Origin: Gemmatimonas phototrophica
Lineage (GTDB): Bacteria; Gemmatimonadota; Gemmatimonadetes; Gemmatimonadales; Gemmatimonadaceae
Assembly (NCBI GenBank): GCA_945869195.1
Contig: CAMBNV010000001.1
Location: 62,001-126,000 of the forward strand
Direction: 5' to 3'
Length of the DNA stretch: 64,000 nt
The position numbers were made by a program, and so were the translations under genes. Shown piece by piece: positions 28,411 to 37,500 of the stretch. The notes below the pieces were generated by a model, which was not told the DNA's origin, did no database searches, and was given only the letters and a program-made list of their open reading frames with translations. Numbering within the stretch: position 1 is the first letter of the stretch; each line of letters starts with the position of its first letter.

Positions 28411-29636
28411 GCGCGTCCTCGCACCGCACCCTGCGTCGGAACGACGAGCACGAAGAGGAGCGCCGCGGCGGTCGCGATCAGCGCGCCCATCAGGAATGCT
28501 GTCTCGGCACCCTGGCGGCCCCAGACAACTCCGAATACCACCGACGCTGGTAGCGCGCCCAGTCCGAGCGCCGCGTTGAACCAGCCAAACGCCGTCCCGC
28601 GCCGCGCCGCGGGCACCAGGTCCGCGACGAACGCCTTCTCCGTTCCTTCGGTCGCGCCAAAGTAGAGCCCGTACACCACGAAGAGCGCCCACGCCTGCCA
28701 CTCGACGGTCGCGAACGCAAAACCCAAGTACACGAGTGCGTAGACCGCCCAGCCCGCCACGATCAGTGGCCGGCGGCCCACCCGATCCGAGAGCGCCCCG
28801 CCCAGCCAGGTCGACGAGGACTTCACCAGGTGCAGCATCGCCCAAAGGATCGGGATCAGTGCCGTCGACACGCCAAGCTGCGACGCACGGAGCAGCAGGA
28901 ACGCATCGCTCGACGTGCTGAGCGTGAATACAAAAAGCACACTCAGGTAACGCCAGAAGACGGGACCGAGTGGGTCCGGCGCCGTCGAAGCGCTCTCCAG
29001 CAGAGCGGTACTCCTCGTGACTGCCGGCGCCGGCGCTGGCGCTGCGGCTGCCGCTGGCGCGCGCGGCTCATGGACAAAGACCACCACCAGGACCACCGAG
29101 ACGAGCCCGGGCAGCGCCGCCCAAAGAAAGAGCCCACGCAACTCTGCCCAACCGAGACTGAGCAATGCCCACGCGACGAGCGGACCGACCACCCCACCGA
29201 GGCTGTCAGCTGCGCGATGCAGGCCGTACGCGTACCCGCGCTGTGCCGGACTCACCGAATCGGCGATGAGTGCATCGCGCGGGGCTGAGCGGAGCCCCTT
29301 CCCGAACCGGTCGGTGACTCGGATCGCGAGCACCTGCCCCGTCGTCTGCGCGAGTCCGATCAGCGGCCGCACCAGCGCGGCCAGCATGTACCCCAGCACG
29401 ACGAATGGCTTGCGACGCCGGATGCGATCGGAGTACCACCCTGCCAGCAGCCGAAGCAAGGCCGACACGCTCTCAGCGAGCCCTTCGATTGCGCCGAGGA
29501 CTGCCGTCGACGTCCCGAGCACGGTCGAGAGGAAGAGCGGGAGCAGTGGGTAGATCATGTCGCTGGCGACGTCGGTGAAAAAGCTCACCGTCGCGAGAAT
29601 CTTCACATTGCGCGAGAGCGGTGGCCGAGCGGTCAT
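28380..29636 (-). CDS. MFS transporter
   Basis: This 418-residue, 12-helix major facilitator protein has the loop 2-3 motif variant AGWYSDRIRRRKP, an early FFTDVASDMIYPLLPLFL segment and a second-half repeat GGALSDRVGRRPLIVAGW. A Pro/Ala-rich central loop (about residue 190-210) joins the halves. It is closest to the sugar/drug exporter-like MFS proteins, substrate unknown. ATG 29634-29636 overlaps the GHMP kinase stop (ATGA), so it belongs to the same operon. Confidence 0.9.
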   Translation of the reverse strand: MTARPPLSRNVKILATVSFFTDVASDMIYPLLPLFLSTVLGTSTAVLGAIEGLAESVSALLRLLAGWYSDRIRRRKPFVVLGYMLAALVRPLIGLAQTTGQVLAIRVTDRFGKGLRSAPRDALIADSVSPAQRGYAYGLHRAADSLGGVVGPLVAWALLSLGWAELRGLFLWAALPGLVSVVLVVVFVHEPRAPAAAAAPAPAPAVTRSTALLESASTAPDPLGPVFWRYLSVLFVFTLSTSSDAFLLLRASQLGVSTALIPILWAMLHLVKSSSTWLGGALSDRVGRRPLIVAGWAVYALVYLGFAFATVEWQAWALFVVYGLYFGATEGTEKAFVADLVPAARRGTAFGWFNAALGLGALPASVVFGVVWGRQGAETAFLMGALIATAAALLFVLVVPTQGAVRGRAQQQRDPGRS

Positions 29637-30883
29637 GGCGGGCACACGCCCGCACCGGGCCGCACCACCAGCCACTCAGACTTTTCTGCACGCAGTGGGA
29701 ACGCCGCGGCGTAGGAGGCCCTCCAGCGCTCGAGTACCGCGTTGGCCCCGTCGCGATCGACCACGGCCCAGACCGCGCCGCCAAACCCCGCCCCGAAGGC
29801 GGTCGCTCCGTGGGCACCGGCCGCCATCGCCGCGCGCGCGAGGAACATCGTCTCGGGGATCTGATTGCGCAGCGCCGTCTCGGCGCGCTGCTGCGACTCC
29901 ACGGAGAGCCGGCCAAGCAGTGCGGCATCGGCGGTCTCGAATGCCTGCAGCGCCTGCGGTACCATCCGCTCGGTCTCCGCACGAAACTGCTCGATGCGAG
30001 CGAGGAACGCGGGCGCGTTGGGCGCATTGCGCGCCATGGCCGTGAGTCTCGCCGCCGCCTCGGGCGCCGAACGCAGCGCCGATCCGAGCGACGCGTCGAG
30101 ACGCCCAGTAGCGCGATTCCAGAGCCCCACGAGATCGCGCACCACGTCGGAGGCGCGATTGTAGTCTGCGAGGGCGCCGCCGGTCTTGGTCGCGCGCACC
30201 CCGCTCACGCCGACGAGAATGCTCCAGTGCGCGGGGAACGATCCCCGTCCAACGCGGATGGCCGGCAGATACGAATACGCGCCGACGGCATCGGCCTCGC
30301 TACAGACGATCGCGACATGATCCTGCGCGCCGCCCCGCGTGCCAACGCCCTTGTCCCCACTGAACGGACCAAAAGCCCCACCCATTTCGATCGCACCACA
30401 GTACTCGGCGAAGGCGAGCGGGCTCGCGAGGACGTCGCGCCACACCCGCCGTTCGCGCAGCCCGTTGGCCTCGGCGACGGCCACGACGAGCATCGTGATG
30501 AACGCGCTCGAGCTCGACAGCCCCGATGATCGGGGCAGCGTGCTCACAGACCGCACTCGGACGCCGACCTTGAGTGGTGCGAAATCTCGACTGAGTCGCC
30601 GCGCGACGGCCGTCACGTACGCGCCCCCATGTGCGCCGCCCTGACCTGCATCGCGACGGAGCGGCACGCTCGTACGGCGCCCGGAGGTCTGGTCCTCCAC
30701 CTCGATCACCGCACGACCGATCGGTTCCCACTCCGCAGTGATCCCTTCGCTGATCGCGCAGGTCAGGGACGGCCCGCCCCCATAATCGACATGCTTACCA
30801 AAGAGCTCAATCCGGCCCGGCACGAAGATGCAACGTGCCTGTTCACGAGCGCCGGCACCACCCAGGTCGCTCGCACCCCTCAT
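29633..30883 (-). CDS. GHMP kinase, galactokinase-like sugar 1-kinase
   Basis: This 416-residue cytoplasmic kinase has the galactokinase-type start PGRIELFGKHVDYGGG, the ATP loop LPRSSGLSSSSAFIT (GHMP motif 2) and the C-terminal motif GATAFGAGFGGAVWAVVD. In place of the usual GEHxDY it has GKHVDY, so the sugar specificity may differ from galactose. By position it would phosphorylate C1 of an (N-acetyl)hexosamine or galactose. ATGA overlaps at both ends tie it to the nucleotidyltransferase and the MFS gene. Confidence 0.88.
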   Translation of the reverse strand: MRGASDLGGAGAREQARCIFVPGRIELFGKHVDYGGGPSLTCAISEGITAEWEPIGRAVIEVEDQTSGRRTSVPLRRDAGQGGAHGGAYVTAVARRLSRDFAPLKVGVRVRSVSTLPRSSGLSSSSAFITMLVVAVAEANGLRERRVWRDVLASPLAFAEYCGAIEMGGAFGPFSGDKGVGTRGGAQDHVAIVCSEADAVGAYSYLPAIRVGRGSFPAHWSILVGVSGVRATKTGGALADYNRASDVVRDLVGLWNRATGRLDASLGSALRSAPEAAARLTAMARNAPNAPAFLARIEQFRAETERMVPQALQAFETADAALLGRLSVESQQRAETALRNQIPETMFLARAAMAAGAHGATAFGAGFGGAVWAVVDRDGANAVLERWRASYAAAFPLRAEKSEWLVVRPGAGVCPP

Positions 30884-31749
30884 GGTGCCGGCACCCGCCC
30901 CCTCATCCGCGCCTCCACCGTGGCCACGTCGCCGCGCCGCGAGAGATCGAGGACGGGAAGCCGCTGGCGCAACGCACGGAACCGGACGCCGCGACTGATC
31001 GCTCCGCGGACGGCGTCAGTGAGCTCGAGCTCGCCGCGCACCGACCGACGTACCCTCGCACAGTCGTTGAAGATCCCGGAGTCAAAGCGCCAGAGGTTCA
31101 TCGAGACCCAGCGCTCAGGTGCGAGCAGCAGTGGGTGGTCGGCCAACGGCTTCTCGATAATGTCGGAGAGATCGTCCACGCCCGAGAGCTTGACCAGTGC
31201 GAAGGCCCGCACACGTTCCGGCTCGATGTTGCCGGCCGACGAGAGTGCCTCCGCTTCGAACGCGATAAGTCCGGGCCCGTCGAGGTCGACGAGTGCGCGC
31301 ACGGATTCTGCCGGGTAGAGATTGTCAGCGTTCAGCAGGAGGAAGTGGGCCACGCCGGCCTCGTCGTGTGGGCCGCACGCTGCTACGGCGTGGCGCGCGG
31401 CCAGGAGTGCATCGGCGGTGCCGTGCGCTTCGACCTGTTCGGCAAACCGCACCTGGATGCGGCGAGGTACCTGAGCGCGCCCGTAGCGATCGCGGAGCGC
31501 CGTCTCGCTCGGCGCCACGACGAAGACGACGTCGGTCACACCACCGTCCGCCAACGCATGCAGCAGGTGATCGAGCAGGGGATACCCCGCCACCGGCATG
31601 AGCCCCTTCGCACCCGCCACCGCCGCCGCGCGCTGGGCCTGAGTGAGCGCGGCGCCATCCTCAGCACGCATTCGCGTGCCGAGACCGCGCGCGAGGATCA
31701 CCGCGGTCGTCGCACGCAGACGCACCGCGTCGCCGTGCCGCGGGCCCAA
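30880..31749 (-). CDS. Sugar-1-phosphate nucleotidyltransferase
   Basis: This protein of about 289 residues shows AVILARGLGTRMR (the NTP-binding GxGTRxR loop, with ARG replacing AGG), GAKGLMPVAGYPLLDHLL, LLLNADNLYP (metal-binding Asp) and DIIEKP. It should join NTP and a sugar 1-phosphate. The furthest start is TTG 31749; GTG 31725 (VRLRATTAVIL) is equally plausible. It lies 4 bp after the symporter gene and overlaps the GHMP kinase, which would supply its substrate. Nucleotide and sugar are unknown. Confidence 0.85.
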   Translation of the reverse strand: MGPRHGDAVRLRATTAVILARGLGTRMRAEDGAALTQAQRAAAVAGAKGLMPVAGYPLLDHLLHALADGGVTDVVFVVAPSETALRDRYGRAQVPRRIQVRFAEQVEAHGTADALLAARHAVAACGPHDEAGVAHFLLLNADNLYPAESVRALVDLDGPGLIAFEAEALSSAGNIEPERVRAFALVKLSGVDDLSDIIEKPLADHPLLLAPERWVSMNLWRFDSGIFNDCARVRRSVRGELELTDAVRGAISRGVRFRALRQRLPVLDLSRRGDVATVEARMRGRVPAP

Positions 31750-31753
31750 GGCG

Positions 31754-33526
31754 TTAACCCGCTCTGGTCGGAAGCCAGAAGCCTTGCAGCACCTTCATGA
31801 CCGCGCCACCGCTCACGATGAAGATCGCGGCCCACGTCACGGCCAGCGACGTATTGCCCATGAGGAACGCCCCCACGCCGAAGAGCCCCGCATACACGAA
31901 CAGCACGCCACACACCCAACCCAGCATCGCCTGTGGGATAGAGTCGGGCGACGAGTCGATCCCCGTCGCGGCGCGTACGCGCCCCCAGCCCGGTCCCGCC
32001 GGCCGCACAAGTCTGTAGAACGACTCGAGCACCTTCTCGTCGGTCTTGGGGCCGAGGTACGCGGCCGCGATCCAGGCCACGGTCGTCACGCCCACCGTGC
32101 CAAGCAGCGAGGTCGTCGCGCTCATCTCCATCCCGCGCGCCCTCAGTAGGTGAAACGCGATCGCGGTCGCGAACGACGCCATCATCGCCGCGATCTCCGC
32201 ACTCGCATTCACGCGCCACCAGTACCACCGCAGCAGGTACAGCAGTCCAGTCCCGGCGCCGATCGAGAGTAGGAGCGAGAAGCCGGTTGATGCGGTATTG
32301 ATGTACTTCGTCGCGAGGGCAGCGACGACCATGAGCCCGGCGGTCACGAACCGCCCAACGCTGACATAGTGCTTCTCGCTGGCGTCGGTCCGGATGAACC
32401 GGCGGTACAGGTCGTGCACGAGATACGATGTCCCCCAGTTCAGGTGCGTGACGATTGTCGACACATACGCGGCGAGTAGCCCCGCGATCATCAGGCCGAG
32501 CCAGCCGACGGGCAGAAAGGTCAGCATCGCCGGATACGCGATGTCATGGCCGACCAGGTTCGCCGGTACGTTCGGGAAGGCCGCCGAGATGTCGGAGAGT
32601 TGAGGGAAGACGAGAATCGAGCTGAGCGCGACAATGATCCAGGGCCAGGTCCGGAGCCCGTAGTGGGCCACGTTGAAGAAGAGCGTCCCCACGAGTGCGT
32701 CCTTCTCGCTTTTGGAGGCGAGCATACGCTGCGCGATGTAACTGCCACCGCCCGGCTCAGCGCCCGGATACCAGACCGACCACCACTGCACCGTGAGCGG
32801 GAGGATGAGGACCGTAACAAAGACGCCCCAGTTGGACGAGTCGGGGAGGAAGGCGTACGTCTCCTTGGGGAGCTTCGCGAACAGCCCGGCGAGTCCACCA
32901 ACTTCCGGACGCTGCAGCGCGAAGTACGCGGCCGAGAACGATCCCGTCATCATGATGCCGAACTGGATCAAGTCGGCAACGAGCACACCCCAGAGCCCTG
33001 AGATAACGGCGAACCCAATGTTGAGCACGGCGCACCAGAGCAGGGTCTTTTCCATCGGCCAGCCAAGCATGATGGTGGCGATCTTGACCGCGGCGAGGTT
33101 CACCGTCGCCATGATCACCACATTAAAGACGAGCCCGAGGTAGACCGCCCGGAACCCGCGAACGAACGACGCCGCCCTGCCCGAGTAGCGGATCTCGTAG
33201 AACTCGAGGTCGGTCAACACCCCTGACCGGCGCCACATGCGCGCATAGAACATCACGGTCGCCATCCCCGTGAGCAGAAACGCCCACCAGACCCAGTTGC
33301 CCGCCACGCCGCCGGTGCGTACGAGGTCCGTGACGAGGTTCGGGGTGTCGGTGCTGAAGGTCGTCGCGACCATCGAGACACCGATGAGCCACCAGGGCGC
33401 CGACCGGCCCGACGTGAAGAACTCCGCCGTACTCGAGCCCGCTCGACCGGCGAGCATCACCGCGGGGATGAACGCCATGGCGAGCGAGAGGACGACGATG
33501 AACCAATCGAGCTTCGTCAGAAGCAT
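31754..33526 (-). CDS. Sodium:solute symporter (SSS family)
   Basis: This 590-residue membrane protein has about 14 helices. Recognisable blocks are the start DWFIVVLSLAMAFIPAVMLAG, TSGRSAPWWLIGVSMVATTFS (helix 2, Na+ site), VLTDLEFYEIRYSGRAA and AGLLAAYVSTIVTHLNWGTSYLVHD (helix 8 Na2 site with Ser/Thr). SSS members import sugars, amino acids or vitamins with Na+. Neighbours point to a sugar or amino sugar. Its ATG shares one base with the GH109-type stop. Confidence 0.92.
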   Translation of the reverse strand: MLLTKLDWFIVVLSLAMAFIPAVMLAGRAGSSTAEFFTSGRSAPWWLIGVSMVATTFSTDTPNLVTDLVRTGGVAGNWVWWAFLLTGMATVMFYARMWRRSGVLTDLEFYEIRYSGRAASFVRGFRAVYLGLVFNVVIMATVNLAAVKIATIMLGWPMEKTLLWCAVLNIGFAVISGLWGVLVADLIQFGIMMTGSFSAAYFALQRPEVGGLAGLFAKLPKETYAFLPDSSNWGVFVTVLILPLTVQWWSVWYPGAEPGGGSYIAQRMLASKSEKDALVGTLFFNVAHYGLRTWPWIIVALSSILVFPQLSDISAAFPNVPANLVGHDIAYPAMLTFLPVGWLGLMIAGLLAAYVSTIVTHLNWGTSYLVHDLYRRFIRTDASEKHYVSVGRFVTAGLMVVAALATKYINTASTGFSLLLSIGAGTGLLYLLRWYWWRVNASAEIAAMMASFATAIAFHLLRARGMEMSATTSLLGTVGVTTVAWIAAAYLGPKTDEKVLESFYRLVRPAGPGWGRVRAATGIDSSPDSIPQAMLGWVCGVLFVYAGLFGVGAFLMGNTSLAVTWAAIFIVSGGAVMKVLQGFWLPTRAG

Positions 33527-34902
33527 CAGGCGCTCCAGTTGCCGCGTGTGAAATCTGGGAACTTCATCGGGGCACTGCCCTTCGCGACCGACATCTGACT
33601 TAACGGCATCGGCGCGCTCCAGCTGGCCGAGTCGTAGACATCGATATCGGGAACCAACCCTTCACGCATCGTCTCAACCAGGCGATAGGCGAGGATGAAG
33701 TCCATCCCGCCATGGCCGCCATTCGCGCGCGCGAGTTCGCCCACCCGTGTCCACAGTGGATGCTCGTGGGTCTTTTTCCAGGCGTCGATCCCGGTGAAAC
33801 GCTCTCCACCCTCCTGCCCTTCGACGTAGATGCGAGCCGGATAGTCCTCAAAGACGCCTTTAGTCCCCTGCACGCCGTTGAGGCGCGAGTAGGGGCGCGG
33901 GTTCGAGACGTCGTGCTGCAAGAGGATGTTTCGGCCCTTGGCGGTCATGATCAACGACGAGTTGAGGTCGCCGGTCACGTACTGCTCCTGCCACTTGGGC
34001 TCGTTACGATCGGCCACCGTGGCTTCGCGATGCAAGGTGAGGCCGCGTTCGGGTGTGCTCATGGAGACCAGGTAGGTCATCCGGTCGCCGCGATTGAGGT
34101 CCATATAGCCCGCCACGGGCCCGAGGCCGTGCGTCGGGTACAGGTTGCCATTGACCTGCGTATGCCAGCCGCGCCGCCAGAGCCCCTCGTCGCGGCCCTC
34201 GAAGAGAATCCGCCGCAGATCGTGGAGATAGGCAGCCGATCCGTAGAGCACCTCACCGAGCACGCCGTCATGCACGAGACGATTCACGAGCATCTCGTTG
34301 TAGCCGTAGTTGCAGTTCTCAAGCTGCATGCAGTGGCGCTGCGCCTTCTCGCTCGCATCCACCAACTCCCACAGGTCTTTGAGTGTGGTCCCGATCGGGC
34401 ACTCGGCGCCGCAGTGCTTCCCGGCCCGGAGGGCGGCGAGCAGCACGGGTACATGCCACTCCCAGGGCGTTGCCGTGTAGACGTAGTCGATGTCGTCGCG
34501 CGCGACGAGACGCTCAAAGTCGCGTTCGCCGTTGGTGTACACCGCGGGAGCCGGCTGTCCGGCGTCGGTGCACAGTTTCACCGCGCGAGCGGCCTTCTCA
34601 GGCACCGTGTCGGCCACCGCAACGATCCGTACACCGTCAATCGCAAGGAACTCTGAGATCTGGCCGCGGCCGCGCAGCCCAGTGCCGACGACGGCGAGGC
34701 GGACCACGTTGTGTCGTGCGAACGGCACGCCTTTCATGGACGTGGCGAACCGGTCGCGGGGCGGCTCCGCATCGGGAGCGACTGCGGCCGTGATGTTCTC
34801 CGCCACCGACGGCATCGGAGTGAACGCGCTGGCGGCGGCAACGCCCGCGCTGGCGATGATCGCCTGCTTGAGCAGGTCGCGGCGGTTGATCGCATCGGTC
34901 AC
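33526..34902 (-). CDS. GH109-type glycosidase (Gfo/Idh/MocA family), Tat-exported
   Basis: This 458-residue NAD-dependent protein starts with a twin-arginine signal (NRRDLLKQAIIASAGVAAA). The Rossmann motif is VVGTGLRGRGQ. The catalytic region has TPWEWHVP, NLYPTHGLGPVAGYMDLNRG and GGHGGMDFILAYR, which are hallmarks of family 109 alpha-N-acetylgalactosaminidases. These cleave GalNAc through a transient NAD+ redox step. Periplasmic location is implied by the Tat signal. Start GTG 34900-34902, 2 bp after the previous gene; it overlaps the symporter gene by one base. Confidence 0.9.
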   Translation of the reverse strand: MTDAINRRDLLKQAIIASAGVAAASAFTPMPSVAENITAAVAPDAEPPRDRFATSMKGVPFARHNVVRLAVVGTGLRGRGQISEFLAIDGVRIVAVADTVPEKAARAVKLCTDAGQPAPAVYTNGERDFERLVARDDIDYVYTATPWEWHVPVLLAALRAGKHCGAECPIGTTLKDLWELVDASEKAQRHCMQLENCNYGYNEMLVNRLVHDGVLGEVLYGSAAYLHDLRRILFEGRDEGLWRRGWHTQVNGNLYPTHGLGPVAGYMDLNRGDRMTYLVSMSTPERGLTLHREATVADRNEPKWQEQYVTGDLNSSLIMTAKGRNILLQHDVSNPRPYSRLNGVQGTKGVFEDYPARIYVEGQEGGERFTGIDAWKKTHEHPLWTRVGELARANGGHGGMDFILAYRLVETMREGLVPDIDVYDSASWSAPMPLSQMSVAKGSAPMKFPDFTRGNWSA

Positions 34903-34904
34903 GA

Positions 34905-35921
34905 CTAGGATCTCATGGAAGGGGAAGACGACGCCCGCGGACTACGCACCTCGGTCTGGTCCCCGAGACTCACCGAACCCGTGACCCCCTCAACAAGCGC
35001 GTGGTCGCCGATCATCGAGTCGGTCAGCACGCACGACGAGAGCGTCGATCCGTCGCCGATGATGGTGTCGCGCAGAGTGCAGTTGCTCACCACGCTCTCC
35101 TTGCCGATCACGACATTGGGTCCCAGGATGCAGTCGGTGACCGTCGCGCCGTTCTCGATCCGCACCGGGTCAATGATCTCGACGTTCGTGAGCCCACGGG
35201 TCGGTCGATGGGCGCGCCCCTTCTCCAGCATCACGCGGTTGGTGTCGAGGAGCGTGTCGAGCTTCCCCGCATCATACCAGCCCGCGACGTCTACGACCCG
35301 GATCTTCGCCCCCTGATCGATCATGTATTGGAATGCGTCGGTGAGGTAGTACTCGCCGTTGTTGGCCGGCTGGGTGAGGACGTGCGCGATACCCTCGAAG
35401 AGCAGTTTCCAGTTGCGGATGTAGTAGAGCCCGATGTTCGCCCGCTTGGAAATCGGCGTACTGGGCTTCTCAATGATCCGCGTCATGTGACCAGCGGCGT
35501 CAGTCACCACGACGCCGAATCGCTGGTAGTCCTCGACTTCCTTGGTCCAGATGATGCCGTCGTCCGTCGAGTCAGTGACGATCGAGAGGTCAGTATCAAA
35601 AATCGTATCGACAAAGATAATGAGCACCGGCTGGTCCACGTAGGCGCGCGCGAGCTCGACAGCGCCCGCGGTACCGTCTTGCACGCGCTGCTCGACGAAG
35701 ACCGCCGGGATACTGAATGTGCTGCGCGCGTGCTGCTCGACCGTCCCCTTCAGGTGACCCGTGATATAGACGACCTGCTCGACGTTCCCGAGTGTCGCGA
35801 CGTCGTCCATCACGTAATCCATCACCGGCTTGCCGGCGACCTTGAGCATCGGCTTGGGGACCGTGTGTGTGTGCGGTCGGAGACGTGTGCCCTTGCCGGC
35901 GAGCGGGATGATGACCTTCAT
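34905..35921 (-). CDS. RmlA/GlmU-like sugar nucleotidyltransferase with left-handed beta-helix
   Basis: This 338-residue protein has IPLAGKGTRLRPHTHTVPKP (NTP loop), GKPVMDYVMD, QDGTAGAVELA, FVDTIFDTD (metal Asp) and IIEKP, then a C-terminal hexapeptide beta-helix (about residues 240-325: IENGATVTDCILGPNVVIG). This long form is common for glucose-1-phosphate thymidylyl- or uridylyltransferases. The sugar is not determined. It overlaps the cupin gene by 4 nt and precedes the GH109-type gene. Confidence 0.9.
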   Translation of the reverse strand: MKVIIPLAGKGTRLRPHTHTVPKPMLKVAGKPVMDYVMDDVATLGNVEQVVYITGHLKGTVEQHARSTFSIPAVFVEQRVQDGTAGAVELARAYVDQPVLIIFVDTIFDTDLSIVTDSTDDGIIWTKEVEDYQRFGVVVTDAAGHMTRIIEKPSTPISKRANIGLYYIRNWKLLFEGIAHVLTQPANNGEYYLTDAFQYMIDQGAKIRVVDVAGWYDAGKLDTLLDTNRVMLEKGRAHRPTRGLTNVEIIDPVRIENGATVTDCILGPNVVIGKESVVSNCTLRDTIIGDGSTLSSCVLTDSMIGDHALVEGVTGSVSLGDQTEVRSPRASSSPSMRS

Positions 35922-36298
35922 GGGGCGGAGGTCCCTTCACGACCGTAGCGGTCGGTGAGCCGCACGACGTCGTCGAGATGCGGCGTAGAGGATTCGAGAA
36001 TGTCGCAGTCGGTGACCGCTTCCATCTGATGCACCGTGCCGGGCGTGTTGCGGTAGCTCTGGCCGGCACTGAACGGCAGCTCGACGAGCTCATCTCCCTG
36101 CCTCACGCGGTAGATCATCTCGCCCCGAAGCAGGTGGATCGTCTCGTCCTTCCTGTTGTGATACTGTAGCGAGAGTGCGTGCCCCGCCTTCACGTGCAGC
36201 ACCTTGCCGACATAGTGCTCGGTGTGCGCCCAGATCGTCTCGTGCCCCCACGGCTTCTGCACGACTCGCACGTCAAACCAACCCGCCTGCTCTGTCAC
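35918..36298 (-). CDS. Cupin, mannose-6-phosphate isomerase type II-like
   Basis: This 126-residue single cupin has RVVQKPWGHETIWAHT (typical of the PMI-like cupins), the metal-binding LQYHNRKDETIHLLRGE and GTVHQMEA. These proteins isomerise or bind sugar phosphates. The start is GTG 36298: GGAGA lies 7 nt upstream, and the codon overlaps the Fe-S protein stop as GTGA. A longer open frame to 36361 is not used. It is followed by the RmlA-like gene (4-nt overlap), consistent with activated-sugar metabolism. Confidence 0.85.
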   Translation of the reverse strand: MTEQAGWFDVRVVQKPWGHETIWAHTEHYVGKVLHVKAGHALSLQYHNRKDETIHLLRGEMIYRVRQGDELVELPFSAGQSYRNTPGTVHQMEAVTDCDILESSTPHLDDVVRLTDRYGREGTSAP

Positions 36299-36876
36299 GA
36301 TAGCATCTCCGTTGGTGTCGCGATGAGACTCGATGGCGTCGTGACGCACGCCGTGATGCACTGACCGCAGCCGGTACAGGCCGCACCGATGACCGGGCGA
36401 CCACGCGCATCAAGTGTGAGCGCGTCCTCACCGACTGGGCAGACGCGCACACAGATACCACATTCGACGTCGCGCCAGGTAATACACTGCCCCTGATCGA
36501 CCATTAACGCCGCTATGCGCACGTCGCGCCAGCCCCAGGGCGGTACGTCGAGCGCCGGGGTCGGGCAGACCTGGGCGCACGGCATCGTCTCGCACATAAT
36601 GCAGGCCGTCACGTCCAGCTGGAGCACGGGCGTTCCTGCCGCGAGCCCGGCCGACGACGGCAACGGCCTGATCGCGTGCACTGGGCAGACCGACACGCAT
36701 TCACCGCACCGCGTGCAGGCGGCCACGAACGCAGGTTCCGGCAGCGCCCCAGGAGGACGGATATACGAGACCGGCGCCATACGCTCGGTCAGCGCCCCGA
36801 CGGCCTCGCGCAATGCGCGCTGCAGCCCTTGGGTGAAAAAGCCTCGCCGGTCGAGCCGGCCCGCGTCGTCAGTCAC
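36295..36876 (-). CDS. NapG-like polyferredoxin (four 4Fe-4S clusters), Tat signal
   Basis: This 193-residue protein opens with LDRRGFFTQGLQ, a twin-arginine motif, and then has four cysteine clusters: CTRCGECVSVCP, CIMCETMPCAQVCP, CGICVRVCP and CTGCGQCITAC. The order and RPPGALPEPAF spacer match NapG/MauN-type periplasmic electron carriers, although no Nap or Mau genes are present. GTG 36876 is chosen because it puts the RR motif near the N-terminus; TTG 36930 is the furthest start. It follows atpH by 81 bp on the same strand, in the place atpA usually occupies. Confidence 0.88.
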   Translation of the reverse strand: MTDDAGRLDRRGFFTQGLQRALREAVGALTERMAPVSYIRPPGALPEPAFVAACTRCGECVSVCPVHAIRPLPSSAGLAAGTPVLQLDVTACIMCETMPCAQVCPTPALDVPPWGWRDVRIAALMVDQGQCITWRDVECGICVRVCPVGEDALTLDARGRPVIGAACTGCGQCITACVTTPSSLIATPTEMLS

Positions 36877-36957
36877 AGGGGAACAATGACGTCTGGACAA
36901 CGAAAAAGATAAGGGCCGCGCGCCGCTCAATCGCGCGGCGGCGTGCGCGCGTCCGGC

Positions 36958-37500
36958 CTACCGCGCGGCGAGCAGCTTTTCGCGTAGCCGTACCAGGCGC
37001 CGACGCACCGACCCGTCCATCACCGTGTCGCCAACGCGCACCACGACGCCGCCGAGGATACGCTCGTCCACCGTGAGGTGCGGCACGACGGTCTTCTTCA
37101 GCGCCTTCGCGAGCGCGACCGTGATGGCCTCCGTGGCCGCCTGATCGAACGCGCGGCTCACCGTCACGCGGGCATGCACGCGCCCCTCGGCCTCGTCGAG
37201 CAGGTTGTGATATTCCACCGCGACCTGGGGCAGGAGCATCTGTCGGCGGTTGCTGACCAGCTTCTGTACGAACCGCACGAAGTGCGGCGCCGCGTGGTCG
37301 CCGAGCGCCTTGCCGAGCACCGCGTTCTTCTGCGAGGCACTCACCTGCGGCGCCTCAAGGAAGTTGCGGAGCGTGACATCCTGTGCGACCGCATCGCCGA
37401 GCGCGCTGATCGTCGCTCCCCACCCCGCCGTATCGTTCGCCTTGCGGGCGAGCGCGAGCAGGGCCTCGGCGTAGTTGCGGGCGATCGAGGTGTCGCGCAT
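36958..37500 (-). CDS. atpH: ATP synthase delta subunit
   Basis: This 180-residue F1 delta subunit connects the catalytic head to the b-subunit stalk. Visible family segments are SIARNYAEALLALA (N-terminal helical domain), NFLEAPQVS, FVRFVQKLVSNRRQ and the C-terminal VDERILGGVVVRVGDTVMDGSVRRRLVRLRE. ATG 37498-37500 overlaps the atpF stop (TGATG). No atpA follows it. Confidence 0.96.
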   Translation of the reverse strand: MRDTSIARNYAEALLALARKANDTAGWGATISALGDAVAQDVTLRNFLEAPQVSASQKNAVLGKALGDHAAPHFVRFVQKLVSNRRQMLLPQVAVEYHNLLDEAEGRVHARVTVSRAFDQAATEAITVALAKALKKTVVPHLTVDERILGGVVVRVGDTVMDGSVRRRLVRLREKLLAAR

